From Gaiella sp. (GTDB lineage Bacteria > Actinomycetota > Thermoleophilia > Gaiellales > Gaiellaceae), in contig JAOSJZ010000001.1 in assembly GCA_027493885.1 (NCBI GenBank), positions 1 to 64,000 on the forward strand: a stretch of DNA of 64,000 nucleotides, given 5' to 3'. Made by a program: the position numbers and the translations under genes. Within the stretch, counting starts at the first letter, position 1, and each line of letters starts with the position of its first letter. The notes below the pieces were generated by a model, which was not told where the DNA came from, made no database searches, and saw only the letters and a list, made by a program, of their open reading frames with translations. This document shows, in pieces, positions 23,852 to 32,749 of this stretch.

Positions 23852-24961
23852 ATGGCCGGCAGCATGACCTCCGACGATGCTTCGAGCGTGACCGTCGTCT
23901 CCGACTCGTCGACGGCGCGCGCGGCTGCGGCTCCGCGCGTGCCGGTGGTGCCGGGCGGCGGCCGGAGTCGTTCACTGGTCGTCGCGGCAGCGATCGGCAT
24001 CCCGATCTCGATCGTGTTCCTCGTTCTCGCGGTTCGCGGCACGGATCTCGGCGCCGTCTGGGGCACGCTGCAGGGAGTCCGCTTCCTGCCCCTCCTCGGC
24101 GCGGTCGCGTGCATGGGCGGGGTGTACTGGCTCCAGGCGGCGCGCTGGCGCCGGATCGCCGACACGAGGCTCGGGCAGCGGCGGTTCGTCGAGATGGTCG
24201 TGGCGGGGGTCGCGGTGAACAACGTGCTCCCGGGGCGCGTCGGCGACCTGCTCCGCGCGCGGTGGGTGTCGCGCGGCGCATACTCCGGCGGCCGCGGCCT
24301 CGCGACCGTCGTGCTCGACCGGGGCTTCGACATCCTCGCGCTGGTCGTCTTCCTGCTCGCAAGCCTGCCGCTTGTCACCGACCAGGGCTGGGTCGACCGC
24401 ATCGTCGTCGGGTCGATCGTCGTCCTGCTCGCGATCTGGGTCGTGATCCTCGCGGCCCGCTCGTACACGCGCCGCCGGCCCCGCGCGCGGCGCGCCCATC
24501 GCGGCCTGCCGCGGCGGTTCGTCCGTGACACCCTCGAGGGCCTCTCCGACCCGCTCTCGGTCGAGCGCGGGCTCGTCTGGTTCGGCTTCAGCATCGCCGC
24601 GTGGGCGACCTGGGCCGCGGCCGCGATCCTCGTCGGCCGGGCGGTCGGAGTCGAGCTCTCGCTCGTGGATGCGATCTTCGTGACGGCCGCGCTCAACCTC
24701 GGGGTCGCGATCCCCTCGTCGCCGGGCTTCGTCGGCACCTACCAGTGGCTCGGTGTCTCCGCGCTCGCGCTCTTCGGCATCGGCCGCGAGGACGGGCTCG
24801 CGTTCGCGATCTGCATGCAGGCCGTCTGGTACGTGCCGACGACGATCGTGGGCGCGGTGATCCTCGTCTCGCACGCGAAGGGCGCCTGGCGCTCGGGGCG
24901 GGTGCTCGAGTTCGGCGCGCCCGAGGGCGGGGCGCTGCGCACGCCGGTTGTGTCCGACTGA
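23852..24961 (+). CDS. Flippase-like integral membrane protein (LPG synthase TM family), second copy
   Basis: A 369-aa polytopic protein with the UPF0104 signature NNVLPGRVGDLLRARWVSR then SSPGFVGTYQWLGVSALAL. A hydrophilic Ser/Ala-rich tail precedes the first helix; ATG 23852 or ATG 23864 can start it. The final residues (VVSD) and stop codon come from a REP palindrome at 24950-24971, so the natural C terminus may have been replaced. It is followed by a convergent response-regulator gene. Confidence 0.78.
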   Translation: MAGSMTSDDASSVTVVSDSSTARAAAAPRVPVVPGGGRSRSLVVAAAIGIPISIVFLVLAVRGTDLGAVWGTLQGVRFLPLLGAVACMGGVYWLQAARWRRIADTRLGQRRFVEMVVAGVAVNNVLPGRVGDLLRARWVSRGAYSGGRGLATVVLDRGFDILALVVFLLASLPLVTDQGWVDRIVVGSIVVLLAIWVVILAARSYTRRRPRARRAHRGLPRRFVRDTLEGLSDPLSVERGLVWFGFSIAAWATWAAAAILVGRAVGVELSLVDAIFVTAALNLGVAIPSSPGFVGTYQWLGVSALALFGIGREDGLAFAICMQAVWYVPTTIVGAVILVSHAKGAWRSGRVLEFGAPEGGALRTPVVSD

Positions 24962-24971
24962 AGTCGGACAC
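24950..24971. repeat. REP palindrome overlapping a stop codon
   Basis: Exact GA-loop copy; its TGA ends the flippase-like gene. It lies 8 bp before the end of the convergent regulator gene, where it could act as a shared terminator. Confidence 0.85.
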
Positions 24972-24979
24972 CGGGTCGC

Positions 24980-25609
24980 TCAGTCGTCGCCGAGGGGGCG
25001 CTGGATCAGGCCCAGCTGGTAGGCCTGGCGGACGGCGTCGGCCCGGTTCTTCGCGCCGAGCTTGCGGTAGACGTTCGTCAGGTGGAACTTCACCGTCTGC
25101 TGGGTGACCCAGAGCTCCTTCGCGATCTCGTCGTTCGACTTGCCGCTCGCCAGCTCGGTGAGGATCGCGACCTCGCGGTCGGTCAGCCCGGCCGCCTTCG
25201 CGCCGCTCGGGGTCGAGGCCTCGCTCGCGCCCACCGTCGAGAACACCGTGCCGCCGATCACCTGACGCAGCGTCGAGGGCAGGTCGTTCGGGTCGACCGT
25301 CTTCAGCACGTACGCGCTCGCGCCACGCCGTAGCGCCTCTTCGATCAGGTCGGGCGTCGTCGAGGCCGACAGCATCACGACCTTCACCTTCGGATGGCGG
25401 CGGCGGATCTCCTCGAGGCACTGCAGGCCGTCCATGTTCGGCATGCGGACGTCGAGGACGACGAGGTCGGGGCTCGTCTGCCCCACGAGCGGGAGGACCT
25501 GCGCGCCGTTCTGCGTCTCGCCGACGATCTCGAAGCCGCCGTCCTGCTCCAGCGCGCGGCGAATGCCGTCGAGCATGAGGCGGTGGTCGTCGGCGAGCAA
25601 GACCTTCAT
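24980..25609 (-). CDS. NarL/FixJ-family response regulator
   Basis: A 209-aa two-domain regulator. The receiver domain has ADD (residues 6-8), phospho-acceptor Asp53 in LVVLDVRMPNMDG, and Lys in YVLKTVDP. The C-terminal LuxR HTH reads LTDREVAILTELASGKSNDE and continues to VKFHLTNVYRKLGAKNRADAV. No sensor kinase gene is adjacent, so it is an orphan in this window. Confidence 0.92.
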   Translation of the reverse strand: MKVLLADDHRLMLDGIRRALEQDGGFEIVGETQNGAQVLPLVGQTSPDLVVLDVRMPNMDGLQCLEEIRRRHPKVKVVMLSASTTPDLIEEALRRGASAYVLKTVDPNDLPSTLRQVIGGTVFSTVGASEASTPSGAKAAGLTDREVAILTELASGKSNDEIAKELWVTQQTVKFHLTNVYRKLGAKNRADAVRQAYQLGLIQRPLGDD

Positions 25610-25755
25610 GCCGTCAAGTCTCGCATGTGAGGATGACGGGCCGGGTCCCCCGTCCGCGCCACCGTCGAGTCACTCGCGCGAGGCATTGCGCCCCCCAGAA
25701 GGGTCACTACCGTCGGAGGTATCGAGAGGTGCAGCGAGTCCGAGGGGGAACGGTG

Positions 25756-25950
25756 ATGACGGGGAAGGCGAGGGAGCATGAGGTACGGATCATGGGTCTC
25801 GGTCTCGCGGCGCTGGCGGTGCTCGCCACGCTCCTGGCGGTCTGGTTCTCGGCGTCGCTCGGCGACCGCCTGCGCGTCCCGACGCAAGGCACGCCGGTGA
25901 CGCAGAGCTCGGGCGGGCCGCTCGGGCTCGGCGTCGTCGAGCAGCGGTAG
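25756..25950 (+). CDS. Small single-pass membrane protein
   Basis: A 64-aa protein: charged N terminus (TGKAREHEVR), one helix (GLGLAALAVLATLLAVWFSA), and an outside tail rich in Gly/Thr/Pro. A GAGGGGGA ribosome site lies 5-6 nt before the ATG. It diverges from the response regulator, with which it might share control. Not recognised. Confidence 0.55.
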   Translation: MTGKAREHEVRIMGLGLAALAVLATLLAVWFSASLGDRLRVPTQGTPVTQSSGGPLGLGVVEQR

Positions 25951-25994
25951 CGCCCTCGAGCCGTCGCTGGGGTGCTCCCGCGCCCGCGTGGGGT

Positions 25995-26090
25995 GACCTG
26001 TACCCAGGTGGGGGATGGAACCCCTCGATCGAGGGGCGACCCTCCCGCGAAAGGGGCATACGGTCAGACACGTACACGAGTGCCTACAGC
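25995..26090 (+). ncRNA. Duplicated RNA-like leader element, copy A
   Basis: About 95 nt sharing long identical blocks with copy B at 28269-28357: ACCCAGGTGGGGGA, then an AACCCCTCG...CGAGGGGCG hairpin, then CGAAAGGGGCATACGGT and GAGTGCCT. Loop and linker bases differ while stems are kept. It precedes the DUF11 surface-protein gene by about 50 nt. I do not recognise a known riboswitch class; a cis-regulatory RNA is inferred. Confidence 0.5.
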
Positions 26091-26138
26091 GTCGTCGTCA
26101 ACGAGCGCGGCGAGGACGTCGGAGAGGGGGGTTCTGGA

Positions 26139-28163
26139 GTGAAGATCGGACGAGGCGGGCTGGTGCGACGCCTGGGGCTGGTGTCGGCCCTCGGTGCCGT
26201 TGCCGCTCTTGCCATCACAAGCACCACCGCAGCCCGGGTGGACGTCGCCGCCTCGTCGGCCACGCCCACGTTCCGGCTGCTCACGACCGGTCCAGAGGTC
26301 ATCCTGATCGAGGGCGCAGCGAACAAGACGTGCGACGAGCTCGACGCATACGGCGGGGCGGGCGCGTCGTGGACGGAGCTGAAGGTCGACTCCGGCAACC
26401 TGCCGACGGTCGGCAACTCGGTGACGAACAGCGATTCCTACGTCTCGGTGACGCTCACGCGCACCGCGACGGACACGTGGTCCTGGACCTCGACGAAGGG
26501 GATCGACGCCGTGTTCGTGAAGAGCGGCGCGAGCGGCTCGTACCTGTACGTCTACGATCCGCCGCTCGAGGCGACGTCGGGAAGCGGTCTTACCGTCCCC
26601 GGCCAGAACGGGACGAGCCACGTCTCCTTCTGTTACGACCAGGAGACCACGCCACCGCCTCCGCCGTTGCAGGACCTCACCGTCGCCAAGACCGGTACCG
26701 GCACGTACGACCTGCAGCACACGTGGTCGGTCGACAAGCAGGTGAAGGAGAAGGGTGCCGCGGACGGCACGTACGGCGACAACCTCGCCTTCGCGGGTGT
26801 CCCCGACGGCGAGCCCCGGACGGCCACATGGCGCGTCGTGGTCACCCACGAGGGCGCGACGGAGACGAACTTCGCCGTCTCCGGGACGATCACCGTCTCG
26901 AACCCGAACGGGGTGGACGTCACCGGTGTGAGCGTCGTCGACGCGCTCGCCGGCGCCGTCGTGGACTGCAGCCCAGCCGACGGCGTCCAGAACACCGGGC
27001 TCACGGTTCCCGCGAACGGCTCGCTCACGTGCGCGTACACCGCCGCTCCGGGCTCGAAGGTCGCGACGAACACGGCCACGGCGACCTGGGACGGCAAGTC
27101 GGCCTCGGGCAGCGTCGCGGTGACCTGGCAGAAGGGCGCCGACGTGGGCGTCCCGGCGACGGTGACCGACGACGGCCAGATCGACGACGTCGAGATCGAC
27201 CTCGATGACCTCACGGACGGGACGTGGACGACGACCTACGACGAAGTGTGGACCTGCCGGAGCGGTAGCCCGTCGCCGAACGCGGGGCGGACGAACACCG
27301 CCACGGTGACGTGGGACGAGGGCGCGGACTCGGACAGCGCGAGCGTCCAAGTAGGCTGCGGTACCACGCCGCCTCCGCCGCCTCCGCCGCCTCCGCCTCC
27401 GCCCACGGTGAAGACGGACGAGCACATGGACGTCCAGGTTTTCAAGGACGCGACGAAGCAGGTTCAGCTCGTCGACGGGCAGGCGAACGTCTCGTACACG
27501 GTGCGGGTGAAGAACAGCGACGCGGGCCCGAACCAGGCACACAACGTCAAGCTCGTCGACGCGGCGCCGAGCGGCGTGACGTTCCTCGCGATCACGCAGC
27601 AGCCCGTGAACGGGACCTGCACGATCTCGGGCGGCGCCGTCCTGCAGTGCAGCCTCGGCACGCTCGGCCCGGGTGTCCAGCGGGTGATCAGGGTCTCGGC
27701 TCGCGTCACCCAGACCGGGACGCACACCAACTGCGCGACGGCAACGGGCGACGGCAAGGACACGAACGCAGCGAACAACCGCGCCTGCGACTCGACGCTC
27801 GTGACCGCACCGGTGACGCCTCCGACGGCGAAGCCGGAGCCGAGGCCCAAGCCGAAGCCCAAGCCGAAGCCCGACCTCTGCCGCGTCCTCAAGGTGACGC
27901 CCGGCATGGTGAAGGCGAACGGCGAGCGGCACTTCGTGGTCGCGAAGGTGACCAAGTCAAGGAATCCCGTGAAGGGCGTCAAGGTGCGGTTCACCGGCGT
28001 CGGCAAGGCGAAGGTCGTCCGGACGAACGCGAAGGGTGTCGCCCGCATCGGCATCAAGACGAGCAACGCGGGGATCATGCTCGTGAAGATCACGAACGCA
28101 AAGGCGTGCAACAGCGCCCGCATCGGCGTGGTCGGTGTCTTCGAGCCGCCGGTGACGGGCTAG
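26139..28163 (+). CDS. Exported DUF11-type repeat surface protein
   Basis: A 674-aa secreted protein. The signal peptide is basic then hydrophobic (LGLVSALGAVAALAITSTTA). Two immunoglobulin-like regions follow, a polyproline linker (about residues 410-422), a DUF11 domain (SYTVRVKNSDAGPNQAHNVK, VRVSARVTQTGTHTNCATAT), a Lys-Pro-Lys wall-spanning stretch, and a C-terminal Ig-like domain (RVLKVTPGMVKANGERHFVV). GTG 26139 is preceded by GGAGAGGGGG. No LPxTG sorting signal is seen; attachment to the wall is probably non-covalent or via the KP-rich part. Confidence 0.8.
   Translation: MKIGRGGLVRRLGLVSALGAVAALAITSTTAARVDVAASSATPTFRLLTTGPEVILIEGAANKTCDELDAYGGAGASWTELKVDSGNLPTVGNSVTNSDSYVSVTLTRTATDTWSWTSTKGIDAVFVKSGASGSYLYVYDPPLEATSGSGLTVPGQNGTSHVSFCYDQETTPPPPPLQDLTVAKTGTGTYDLQHTWSVDKQVKEKGAADGTYGDNLAFAGVPDGEPRTATWRVVVTHEGATETNFAVSGTITVSNPNGVDVTGVSVVDALAGAVVDCSPADGVQNTGLTVPANGSLTCAYTAAPGSKVATNTATATWDGKSASGSVAVTWQKGADVGVPATVTDDGQIDDVEIDLDDLTDGTWTTTYDEVWTCRSGSPSPNAGRTNTATVTWDEGADSDSASVQVGCGTTPPPPPPPPPPPPTVKTDEHMDVQVFKDATKQVQLVDGQANVSYTVRVKNSDAGPNQAHNVKLVDAAPSGVTFLAITQQPVNGTCTISGGAVLQCSLGTLGPGVQRVIRVSARVTQTGTHTNCATATGDGKDTNAANNRACDSTLVTAPVTPPTAKPEPRPKPKPKPKPDLCRVLKVTPGMVKANGERHFVVAKVTKSRNPVKGVKVRFTGVGKAKVVRTNAKGVARIGIKTSNAGIMLVKITNAKACNSARIGVVGVFEPPVTG
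27367..27405 (+). repeat. CCGCCTCCG microsatellite encoding a polyproline linker
   Basis: Short CCG/CCT triplet run inside the DUF11 gene, coding for about 13 consecutive Pro. Prone to length change. Confidence 0.7.
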
Positions 28164-28188
28164 CGAATTCCCCGAGCCGGCACTCGGT

Positions 28189-28217
28189 CGGTGCCCCGGG
28201 CTCGTCCCGGGGCACCG
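28189..28217 (+). terminator. Hairpin terminator after the DUF11 gene
   Basis: CGGTGCCCCGGG and its exact complement, 12-bp stem with a 5-nt loop, 25 bp after the stop. No U tract follows, as is common at this GC content. A second hairpin (GGGGCC, GCAA loop, GGCCCC) follows at 28239-28254. Confidence 0.65.
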
Positions 28218-28268
28218 ATGCCTCGGGGATGGGTTGGCGGGGCCGCAAGGCCCCGTCGGCCTGTTCGG

Positions 28269-28357
28269 GACCTAGACCCAGGTGGGGGAGCAAACCCCTC
28301 GTCCGAGGGGCGGCACTCGACCGAAAGGGGCATACGGTGAGAGGGACAGAGTGCCTC
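28269..28357 (+). ncRNA. Duplicated RNA-like leader element, copy B
   Basis: Second copy of the element at 25995-26090, same block order and spacing (ACCCAGGTGGGGGA, CCCCTCG/CGAGGGG hairpin, CGAAAGGGGCATACGGT, GAGTGCCT). It lies about 60 nt before a 25-codon reading frame with a good ribosome site. Confidence 0.5.
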
Positions 28358-28414
28358 AACCGCTCCGCCCGGTCTGCGGTGACGGGACGGAGTCGTCGGG
28401 AGGGAGTTGAACCC

Positions 28415-28492
28415 ATGGGGGATGGAGTCGCGAACGCAGGCAACGCGGGGATGGGCGTGAGCGACGCGTTCGGGGCTCCTGCGCGGGGGTGA
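28415..28492 (+). CDS. Possible 25-aa peptide downstream of element B
   Basis: ATG preceded by GGGAGGGAG at a spacing of about 8 nt opens MGDGVANAGNAGMGVSDAFG then APARG and a stop. Gly/Ala/Asn-rich, no hydrophobic helix. Its position between a leader-like element and a terminator hairpin supports real expression. It may be a leader peptide, a tiny exported peptide, or the remnant of a larger gene. Confidence 0.35.
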   Translation: MGDGVANAGNAGMGVSDAFGAPARG

Positions 28493-28517
28493 GCGTTGGC
28501 TCCCCACCCGGCAACGG

Positions 28518-28549
28518 GCCGGTGCTTCCGGGCTTCCGGGAGCACCGGC
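28518..28549 (+). terminator. Hairpin terminator with trailing T-rich bases
   Basis: GCCGGTGCT and AGCACCGGC form a 9-bp stem over a 14-nt loop, followed by TCATTTCTCT. It closes the element B/small peptide unit. Confidence 0.6.
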
Positions 28550-28623
28550 TCATTTCTCTCGCGTAGGCCGTCGGCAGCCGGGGACGTGAGGATCGGGGGA
28601 CGATCCTCACGGTTCCGGCATTC

Positions 28624-29394
28624 GTGACGCCGTCTCGCTCGCGCCTCGCGACATGCCTCGTGACGCTCGCTGCCCTGGCGGCCGCGCTCGTGGCCGCGCT
28701 CGCGGCGGCCTCCGCGGCTCGGGCGGGGGACGTCTCGAGCGGAACGGGGAGCGCGCCGCTCTCGTCCCTCGCGAGGGTGGACGTAGTCGGGTCGGGGCCG
28801 ATCCGGTGGGGGAAGGTCGCCGTCCACACGGCGCCGAGCCGCGCGTCCTCGGTCGTCACGACGCTCGCCCAGTTCCGGCCCGACTTCCACCCGCGCAGCG
28901 TCCTCGCCCTCGACGAGCGCCGTGACGCGAGCGGCCGGACGACGTGGTACCGGATCTCCGTCCCCGGCCGTCCCAACGGGCGCACCGGCTGGATCCCGGC
29001 CGCGGCGGCGGACGTGAAGCCCGTCGACCGGTGGCTCGTGATCTACCGCGGCACGCGGAAGTTCGAGCTCTACGTCGACGGGCGGCTACGGCGAACGGGG
29101 CCGGTCGCGGTCGGGGCACGCGGCATGGAGACGCCGATCGGGCTCTTCTACGTGCAGTCGAGGTTCGTTCCGCGGACGTATCCGATCCTCGGGGCGTTCG
29201 CGTTCGAGACGAGTGGCTACTCGAAGCTCTCCGACTGGCCCGGCGGGGGCGTGGTCGGCGTCCACGGCACGAACACCCCGTGGCTGATCGGCCAGGCCGT
29301 CTCCCACGGCTGCGTCCGCCTGCGCAACAGCGACGTGCTCGCGCTGCGCAAGCTCGTCCGCGTCGGCACGCCGGTCAAGATCGTCGCTGCGTAG
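28624..29394 (+). CDS. L,D-transpeptidase (YkuD family) with SH3-like domain
   Basis: A 256-aa exported peptidoglycan crosslinking enzyme. A long Ala-rich signal peptide (residues about 8-37) is followed by an SH3b-like wall-binding domain (KVAVHTAPSRASSVVTTLAQ, WYRISVPGRPNGRTGWIPA) and then the YkuD catalytic domain: IYRGTRKFELYVDG, TPIGLFYV, HGTNTPWLIGQAVSHGCVRL with His228 and nucleophile Cys230. GTG 28624 is the only start giving an intact signal peptide. It probably makes 3-3 crosslinks or attaches proteins to peptidoglycan. Confidence 0.9.
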   Translation: MTPSRSRLATCLVTLAALAAALVAALAAASAARAGDVSSGTGSAPLSSLARVDVVGSGPIRWGKVAVHTAPSRASSVVTTLAQFRPDFHPRSVLALDERRDASGRTTWYRISVPGRPNGRTGWIPAAAADVKPVDRWLVIYRGTRKFELYVDGRLRRTGPVAVGARGMETPIGLFYVQSRFVPRTYPILGAFAFETSGYSKLSDWPGGGVVGVHGTNTPWLIGQAVSHGCVRLRNSDVLALRKLVRVGTPVKIVAA

Positions 29395-29396
29395 CG

Positions 29397-29426
29397 GGGG
29401 GACTGGCGCCGAAGGTGCCTGTCCCC
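29397..29426. repeat. Second hairpin family, diverged copy
   Basis: GGGGACTGGCGCC...GGTGCCTGTCCCC, directly after the L,D-transpeptidase stop. Like the diverged copy at 23529. Confidence 0.55.
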
Positions 29427-29475
29427 AGCGACGCTCGGCCTGACACGACGGCACCGAGCTGCGTGACGGTCACTT

Positions 29476-29503
29476 GGGTCAGGCACCTGGCGGTGCCAGA
29501 CAC
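29476..29503. repeat. Second hairpin family, copy
   Basis: GGGTCAGGCACC then TGGC and GGTGCCAGACACC, ending 2 bp before the convergent gene's stop; could terminate both genes. Confidence 0.6.
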
Positions 29504-29504
29504 C

Positions 29505-30263
29505 TCAAGCCGCGGACGCGGCGTCGAAGGCGTAGGGCTGGAGCGGGTCGGCCGAGAGCGTGCGCTGACCGGCGAGCGCCGGCCGGAGCTGACGGACGAC
29601 GTAGCCGCGGTCACGGAACGTGTAGCCGGGTGCGAAGGCCCGCCACGAGCCGCCGAGCGAGCGCGCGATGCCGACACGCTCGAAGCGGAAGCCGAAGCCG
29701 TTGCAGTTGGCGACGCCGCCGTTCCACGACTCGGCGGTCGCGATCGGCTTCCAGATCCGGTGCGAGCCGGGCAGGACGATGGGGTCGGTCGCCGGCTTGC
29801 CGTCGACCCACACCCGCCAGACGCCCGGCCGCCGGTTCATCTCGAGCACGGCGAGCCGGTGACGCTCGCCGACCTGCACGTTCTCGAGCAGCGGCAAGAA
29901 GACGGGCTCCCGGCCGGCGCGGGTGATCTCCGCGTAGATCATCGAGGGCGTGTTCGGGAGCGTCGCAACGCCGGTCTGGAGCCACATCGTCTCGCCCCGC
30001 GGGCCGGCGCCCTTGCCGCCGAGGCCGATCCACGCCGCGGCGTGACCGGCCCGCACCGACGGCACGCGGGTGGCGGCGATCGTGGCGCGCACGCCGCTCG
30101 AGACACCCGTCGCCTGGAAGCCCGCATACGCGTAGCCGGCCGAGCCGTTGGCGCCCGAGCCGCACGCGGCGGGGCTCGCCGCGGCGCTCGTCGAGAACGG
30201 CGTCGTCCACGTCACCGCGAGCGTGGCGACGGCCGTCGCCAGCAAGGCGCCCCACGTCTTCAC
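29505..30263 (-). CDS. Secreted eqolisin-like (G1/A4 peptidase fold) protein
   Basis: A 252-aa exported protein with a signal peptide ([20 protein letters not shown], cleavage near AAASPA). The mature part has [28 protein letters not shown] and [10 protein letters not shown], resembling the beta-sandwich core of G1 (eqolisin) peptidases in which the Gln of LQTGV and a Glu are catalytic. The resemblance is distant; it may be only a concanavalin-like binding protein. GTG start with GAGGGA just upstream. It diverges from the mutase gene. Confidence 0.6.
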   Translation of the reverse strand: MKTWGALLATAVATLAVTWTTPFSTSAAASPAACGSGANGSAGYAYAGFQATGVSSGVRATIAATRVPSVRAGHAAAWIGLGGKGAGPRGETMWLQTGVATLPNTPSMIYAEITRAGREPVFLPLLENVQVGERHRLAVLEMNRRPGVWRVWVDGKPATDPIVLPGSHRIWKPIATAESWNGGVANCNGFGFRFERVGIARSLGGSWRAFAPGYTFRDRGYVVRQLRPALAGQRTLSADPLQPYAFDAASAA

Positions 30264-30335
30264 AGATCCCTCGATCGGCGTCCCCGGAACGAGGGGTCAT
30301 CCCTCGATCTGGCGATCGGGGCGAGCGGCCGGCGG

Positions 30336-30341
30336 TACGAT
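30336..30341 (+). promoter_or_regulatory. -10 box (TACGAT), leaderless mutase start
   Basis: TANNNT box 7 nt before ATG 30349, no Shine-Dalgarno sequence. Same layout as at several other genes in the window. Confidence 0.5.
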
Positions 30342-30348
30342 CGGCGGC

Positions 30349-32010
30349 ATGGCCCGGGTCGAGGAGCGTCGCAGCACGGGTCTCGAGGCTTGGCGCGCGC
30401 GTTTCGAGTCGTTGCGGCTGCGGGAGGGGGAGGCGTTCACGTCGATCTCCGGCGCGGAGGTCGAGCCGCTTGCGACTCCGGAGACGGTCGAGATCGACTA
30501 CGGCCGCGATCTTGGCTATCCGGGCGCGTTCCCGTTTACGCGTGGTGTGTACCCGTCGATGTACCGAGGGCGGTTGTGGACGATGCGGCAGTTTGCGGGG
30601 TTCGGAACGGCGGAGGAGACGAACGCGCGGTTTCGCTATCTGCTGGAGCACGGGCAGACGGGGCTGTCGTGTGCGTTCGACATGCCGGCGTTGATGGGGG
30701 TCGACTCGGACTCGCCGCGCGCGGTGGGCGAGGTCGGCCGGGAGGGTGTCGCGGTGGCGTCGTTGGAGGACATGCGGGTGCTGTTTGCGGGGATCCCGCT
30801 GGGGGAGGTGTCGACGTCGATGACGATCAACTCCTCGGCGGCGATCGCGCTCGCGATGTACCTGGTGGTGGGGGAGGAGCAGGGGGTGGCGCGCGAGCGG
30901 CTGCGCGGGACGATCCAGACGGACATCTTGAAGGAGTACATCGCGCAGAAGGAGTTCATCTTCCCGCCGGGGCCGTCGCTGCGGCTGGTGACGGACATGG
31001 TCGAGTTCTGCGCGGCCGAGATGCCGCTCTGGCATCCGATCTCGATCTCGGGCTACCACATCCGCGAGGCGGGCTCGACGGCGGCGCAGGAGCTAGCGTT
31101 CACGCTGAAGAACGGGTTCACCTACGTGGAGTGGGCGCTCGCGCGCGGGCTCGACGTCGATTCGTTCGCGCCCAGGTTGTCGTTCTTCTTCAACGCGCAT
31201 CTCGACTTCTTCGAGGAGATCGCGAAGTACCGCGCGGCACGGCGGATCTGGGCGCGCGAGCTGCGCGACCGCTACGGGGCGCGGGACGAGCGCTCGCTGC
31301 TGATGCGCTTCCACACGCAGACGGCCGGGGTCTCGCTGACCTGGCAGCAGCCGTTGGTGAACGTGGCGCGGACTGCGATCGAGGCGCTGGCGGCGGTGCT
31401 CGGGGGGACGCAGTCGCTGCACACGAACTCCTACGACGAGGCCCTGGCGCTGCCGACCGAGGACGCGGTGCGGCTCGCGCTGCGCACGCAGCAGGTGATC
31501 GCGCACGAGACCGGCGTCGTCAACACGATCGACCCGCTCGGCGGCTCCTACCACGTCGAGGCGCTCACGAACCGGCTCGAGGCCGAGGCGTACGAGCTGT
31601 TCCATCGGATCGACGAGCTCGGCGGGATGGTCGCCGCGATCGAGCAGAACATGCCGCAGCGCGAGATCGCAGACGCCGCCTACCGCTACCAGCAGGAGGT
31701 CGAGGCCGAGCAGCGCGTCGTCGTCGGCGTCAACCGCTACCAGACCGAGACCGACGACGAGATCCCGATCCTCCGCATCGACCCCGAGCTCGAGCGCAAG
31801 CAGATCGAGCGGCTGCACGCGTTCAAGGCCCGCCGCGACTCGGCCGCGGTCGAGCGGCGGATCGCCGAGCTGTCCGAGGCCGCCTCGGTCGACGGCCGCA
31901 ACCTGATGCCCGTCATCGTCGACGCGGTCTCGGACGGCGTCACCCTCGGCGAGATCTGCGACGCCTGGCGCACCGTCTGGGGCACCTGGCGCGAGCAGCC
32001 CGTCTTCTGA
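30349..32010 (+). CDS. icmA: B12-dependent acyl-CoA mutase large subunit, isobutyryl-CoA-mutase type
   Basis: A 553-aa TIM-barrel subunit that rearranges an acyl-CoA carbon skeleton with adenosylcobalamin bound by a separate small subunit (33881-34279). The barrel signature is [18 protein letters not shown], then [20 protein letters not shown] and [11 protein letters not shown]. At the two specificity positions methylmalonyl-CoA mutase has Tyr and Arg; here they are Phe82 and Gln200, 118 residues apart as in isobutyryl-CoA mutase (Phe80/Gln198). Size and the separate B12 subunit also fit that enzyme. General homology alone would give the label methylmalonyl-CoA mutase. Confidence 0.85.
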   Translation: MARVEERRSTGLEAWRARFESLRLREGEAFTSISGAEVEPLATPETVEIDYGRDLGYPGAFPFTRGVYPSMYRGRLWTMRQFAGFGTAEETNARFRYLLEHGQTGLSCAFDMPALMGVDSDSPRAVGEVGREGVAVASLEDMRVLFAGIPLGEVSTSMTINSSAAIALAMYLVVGEEQGVARERLRGTIQTDILKEYIAQKEFIFPPGPSLRLVTDMVEFCAAEMPLWHPISISGYHIREAGSTAAQELAFTLKNGFTYVEWALARGLDVDSFAPRLSFFFNAHLDFFEEIAKYRAARRIWARELRDRYGARDERSLLMRFHTQTAGVSLTWQQPLVNVARTAIEALAAVLGGTQSLHTNSYDEALALPTEDAVRLALRTQQVIAHETGVVNTIDPLGGSYHVEALTNRLEAEAYELFHRIDELGGMVAAIEQNMPQREIADAAYRYQQEVEAEQRVVVGVNRYQTETDDEIPILRIDPELERKQIERLHAFKARRDSAAVERRIAELSEAASVDGRNLMPVIVDAVSDGVTLGEICDAWRTVWGTWREQPVF

Positions 32011-32030
32011 GCCCACGCGGCGAGAGCCCG

Positions 32031-32052
32031 GTGTCCGACTTCAGTCGGACGC
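32031..32052. repeat. REP palindrome overlapping the RAYT stop
   Basis: TC-loop copy with one change in the distal arm (GGACGC). It lies 20 bp after the mutase stop and supplies the RAYT stop codon (minus strand TGA at 32041-32043). Confidence 0.8.
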
Positions 32053-32679
32053 CTGCGGCGAAGGGCGACGCTCGACGTCTCGGAGCGCGCGCCAGACGGT
32101 TCTGGCGTCGAGGCGCTCGGCGTGGATGCCCGCGACGGCGCGATCGACCACGTTCGCGTATTCCGCGCGCGCCTCAGCCGGCGCCCGTCCGAACATCCGC
32201 AGAAGGCGGTCCTCGCCCGGCGCAAATCCGGTCGGGTCGCCCTCGGCGGTCGCCTTGTACGAGCACCAACGCCATTCACGGGGGTGGCCGCACACGCCTG
32301 CGACCACCGGGTTGAGCACCGTGTAGAGACACGCGCGGACGAACCAGCCCTCGTCGGTGATCCGGCGCGACCAGAAGTGCGGCGCGAAGACGCTCCCCTC
32401 GTATCCATGGCGGACGTTGAACCAGCGCGAGTGGCCCCCGAGCAGCCTGCGCATGCCGACCCCGAGATTCGGACGCGGCGTCTCGAGAACGACGTGATGA
32501 TGCGTGTCCAAGAGGCAACTGGCGTGCGCGAGCCAACCGAGCTCTCGCTGGATTCCCGAGAAGCGGCGCGTATAGGCGAATCGATCGTCGTCGTCTTCGA
32601 CGATCCGGCGTCGGCCGTTGCCTTGTGGAACGACGTGGTGGATCGCCCCTTCGTCCTCTTCTCGCCGAGGCCTGGTCAT
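32041..32679 (-). CDS. REP-associated tyrosine transposase (RAYT, Y1/HUH)
   Basis: A 212-aa IS200-like single-strand transposase that nicks and mobilises REP palindromes. The N-terminal GAIHHVVPQGNGRRRIVEDD is typical; the HUH motif is H60-x-H62 in LLDTHHHVVLETPRPNL; the catalytic tyrosine is Tyr119 in ACLYTVLNPVVAGV; GYEGSVFAPHFWS lies between. I start it at ATG 32679; a longer open frame runs on through the REP array but is repeat-encoded. Both ends touch REPs: one at the stop, six copies 70-390 bp upstream. This linkage suggests that these palindromes are its substrate. Confidence 0.88.
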   Translation of the reverse strand: MTRPRREEDEGAIHHVVPQGNGRRRIVEDDDDRFAYTRRFSGIQRELGWLAHASCLLDTHHHVVLETPRPNLGVGMRRLLGGHSRWFNVRHGYEGSVFAPHFWSRRITDEGWFVRACLYTVLNPVVAGVCGHPREWRWCSYKATAEGDPTGFAPGEDRLLRMFGRAPAEARAEYANVVDRAVAGIHAERLDARTVWRALRDVERRPSPQASD

Positions 32680-32749
32680 CCCTCGAGGATGGCTGTTGGC
32701 CGGAATGGTTACAAGTGTCCCGAACAGACACTGCCGGTTGTCGGCGTAG

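Noticed and set aside
25995-26090. c-di-GMP, SAM, cobalamin or other named riboswitch
   Set aside because: The conserved core blocks of those classes, as I know them, are not present; left as an unassigned element.
28944-30340. Long open frame antisense to the eqolisin-like gene and across the L,D-transpeptidase
   Set aside because: Low-complexity Arg/Gly/Pro composition; the alternative frames carry signal peptides and catalytic motifs.
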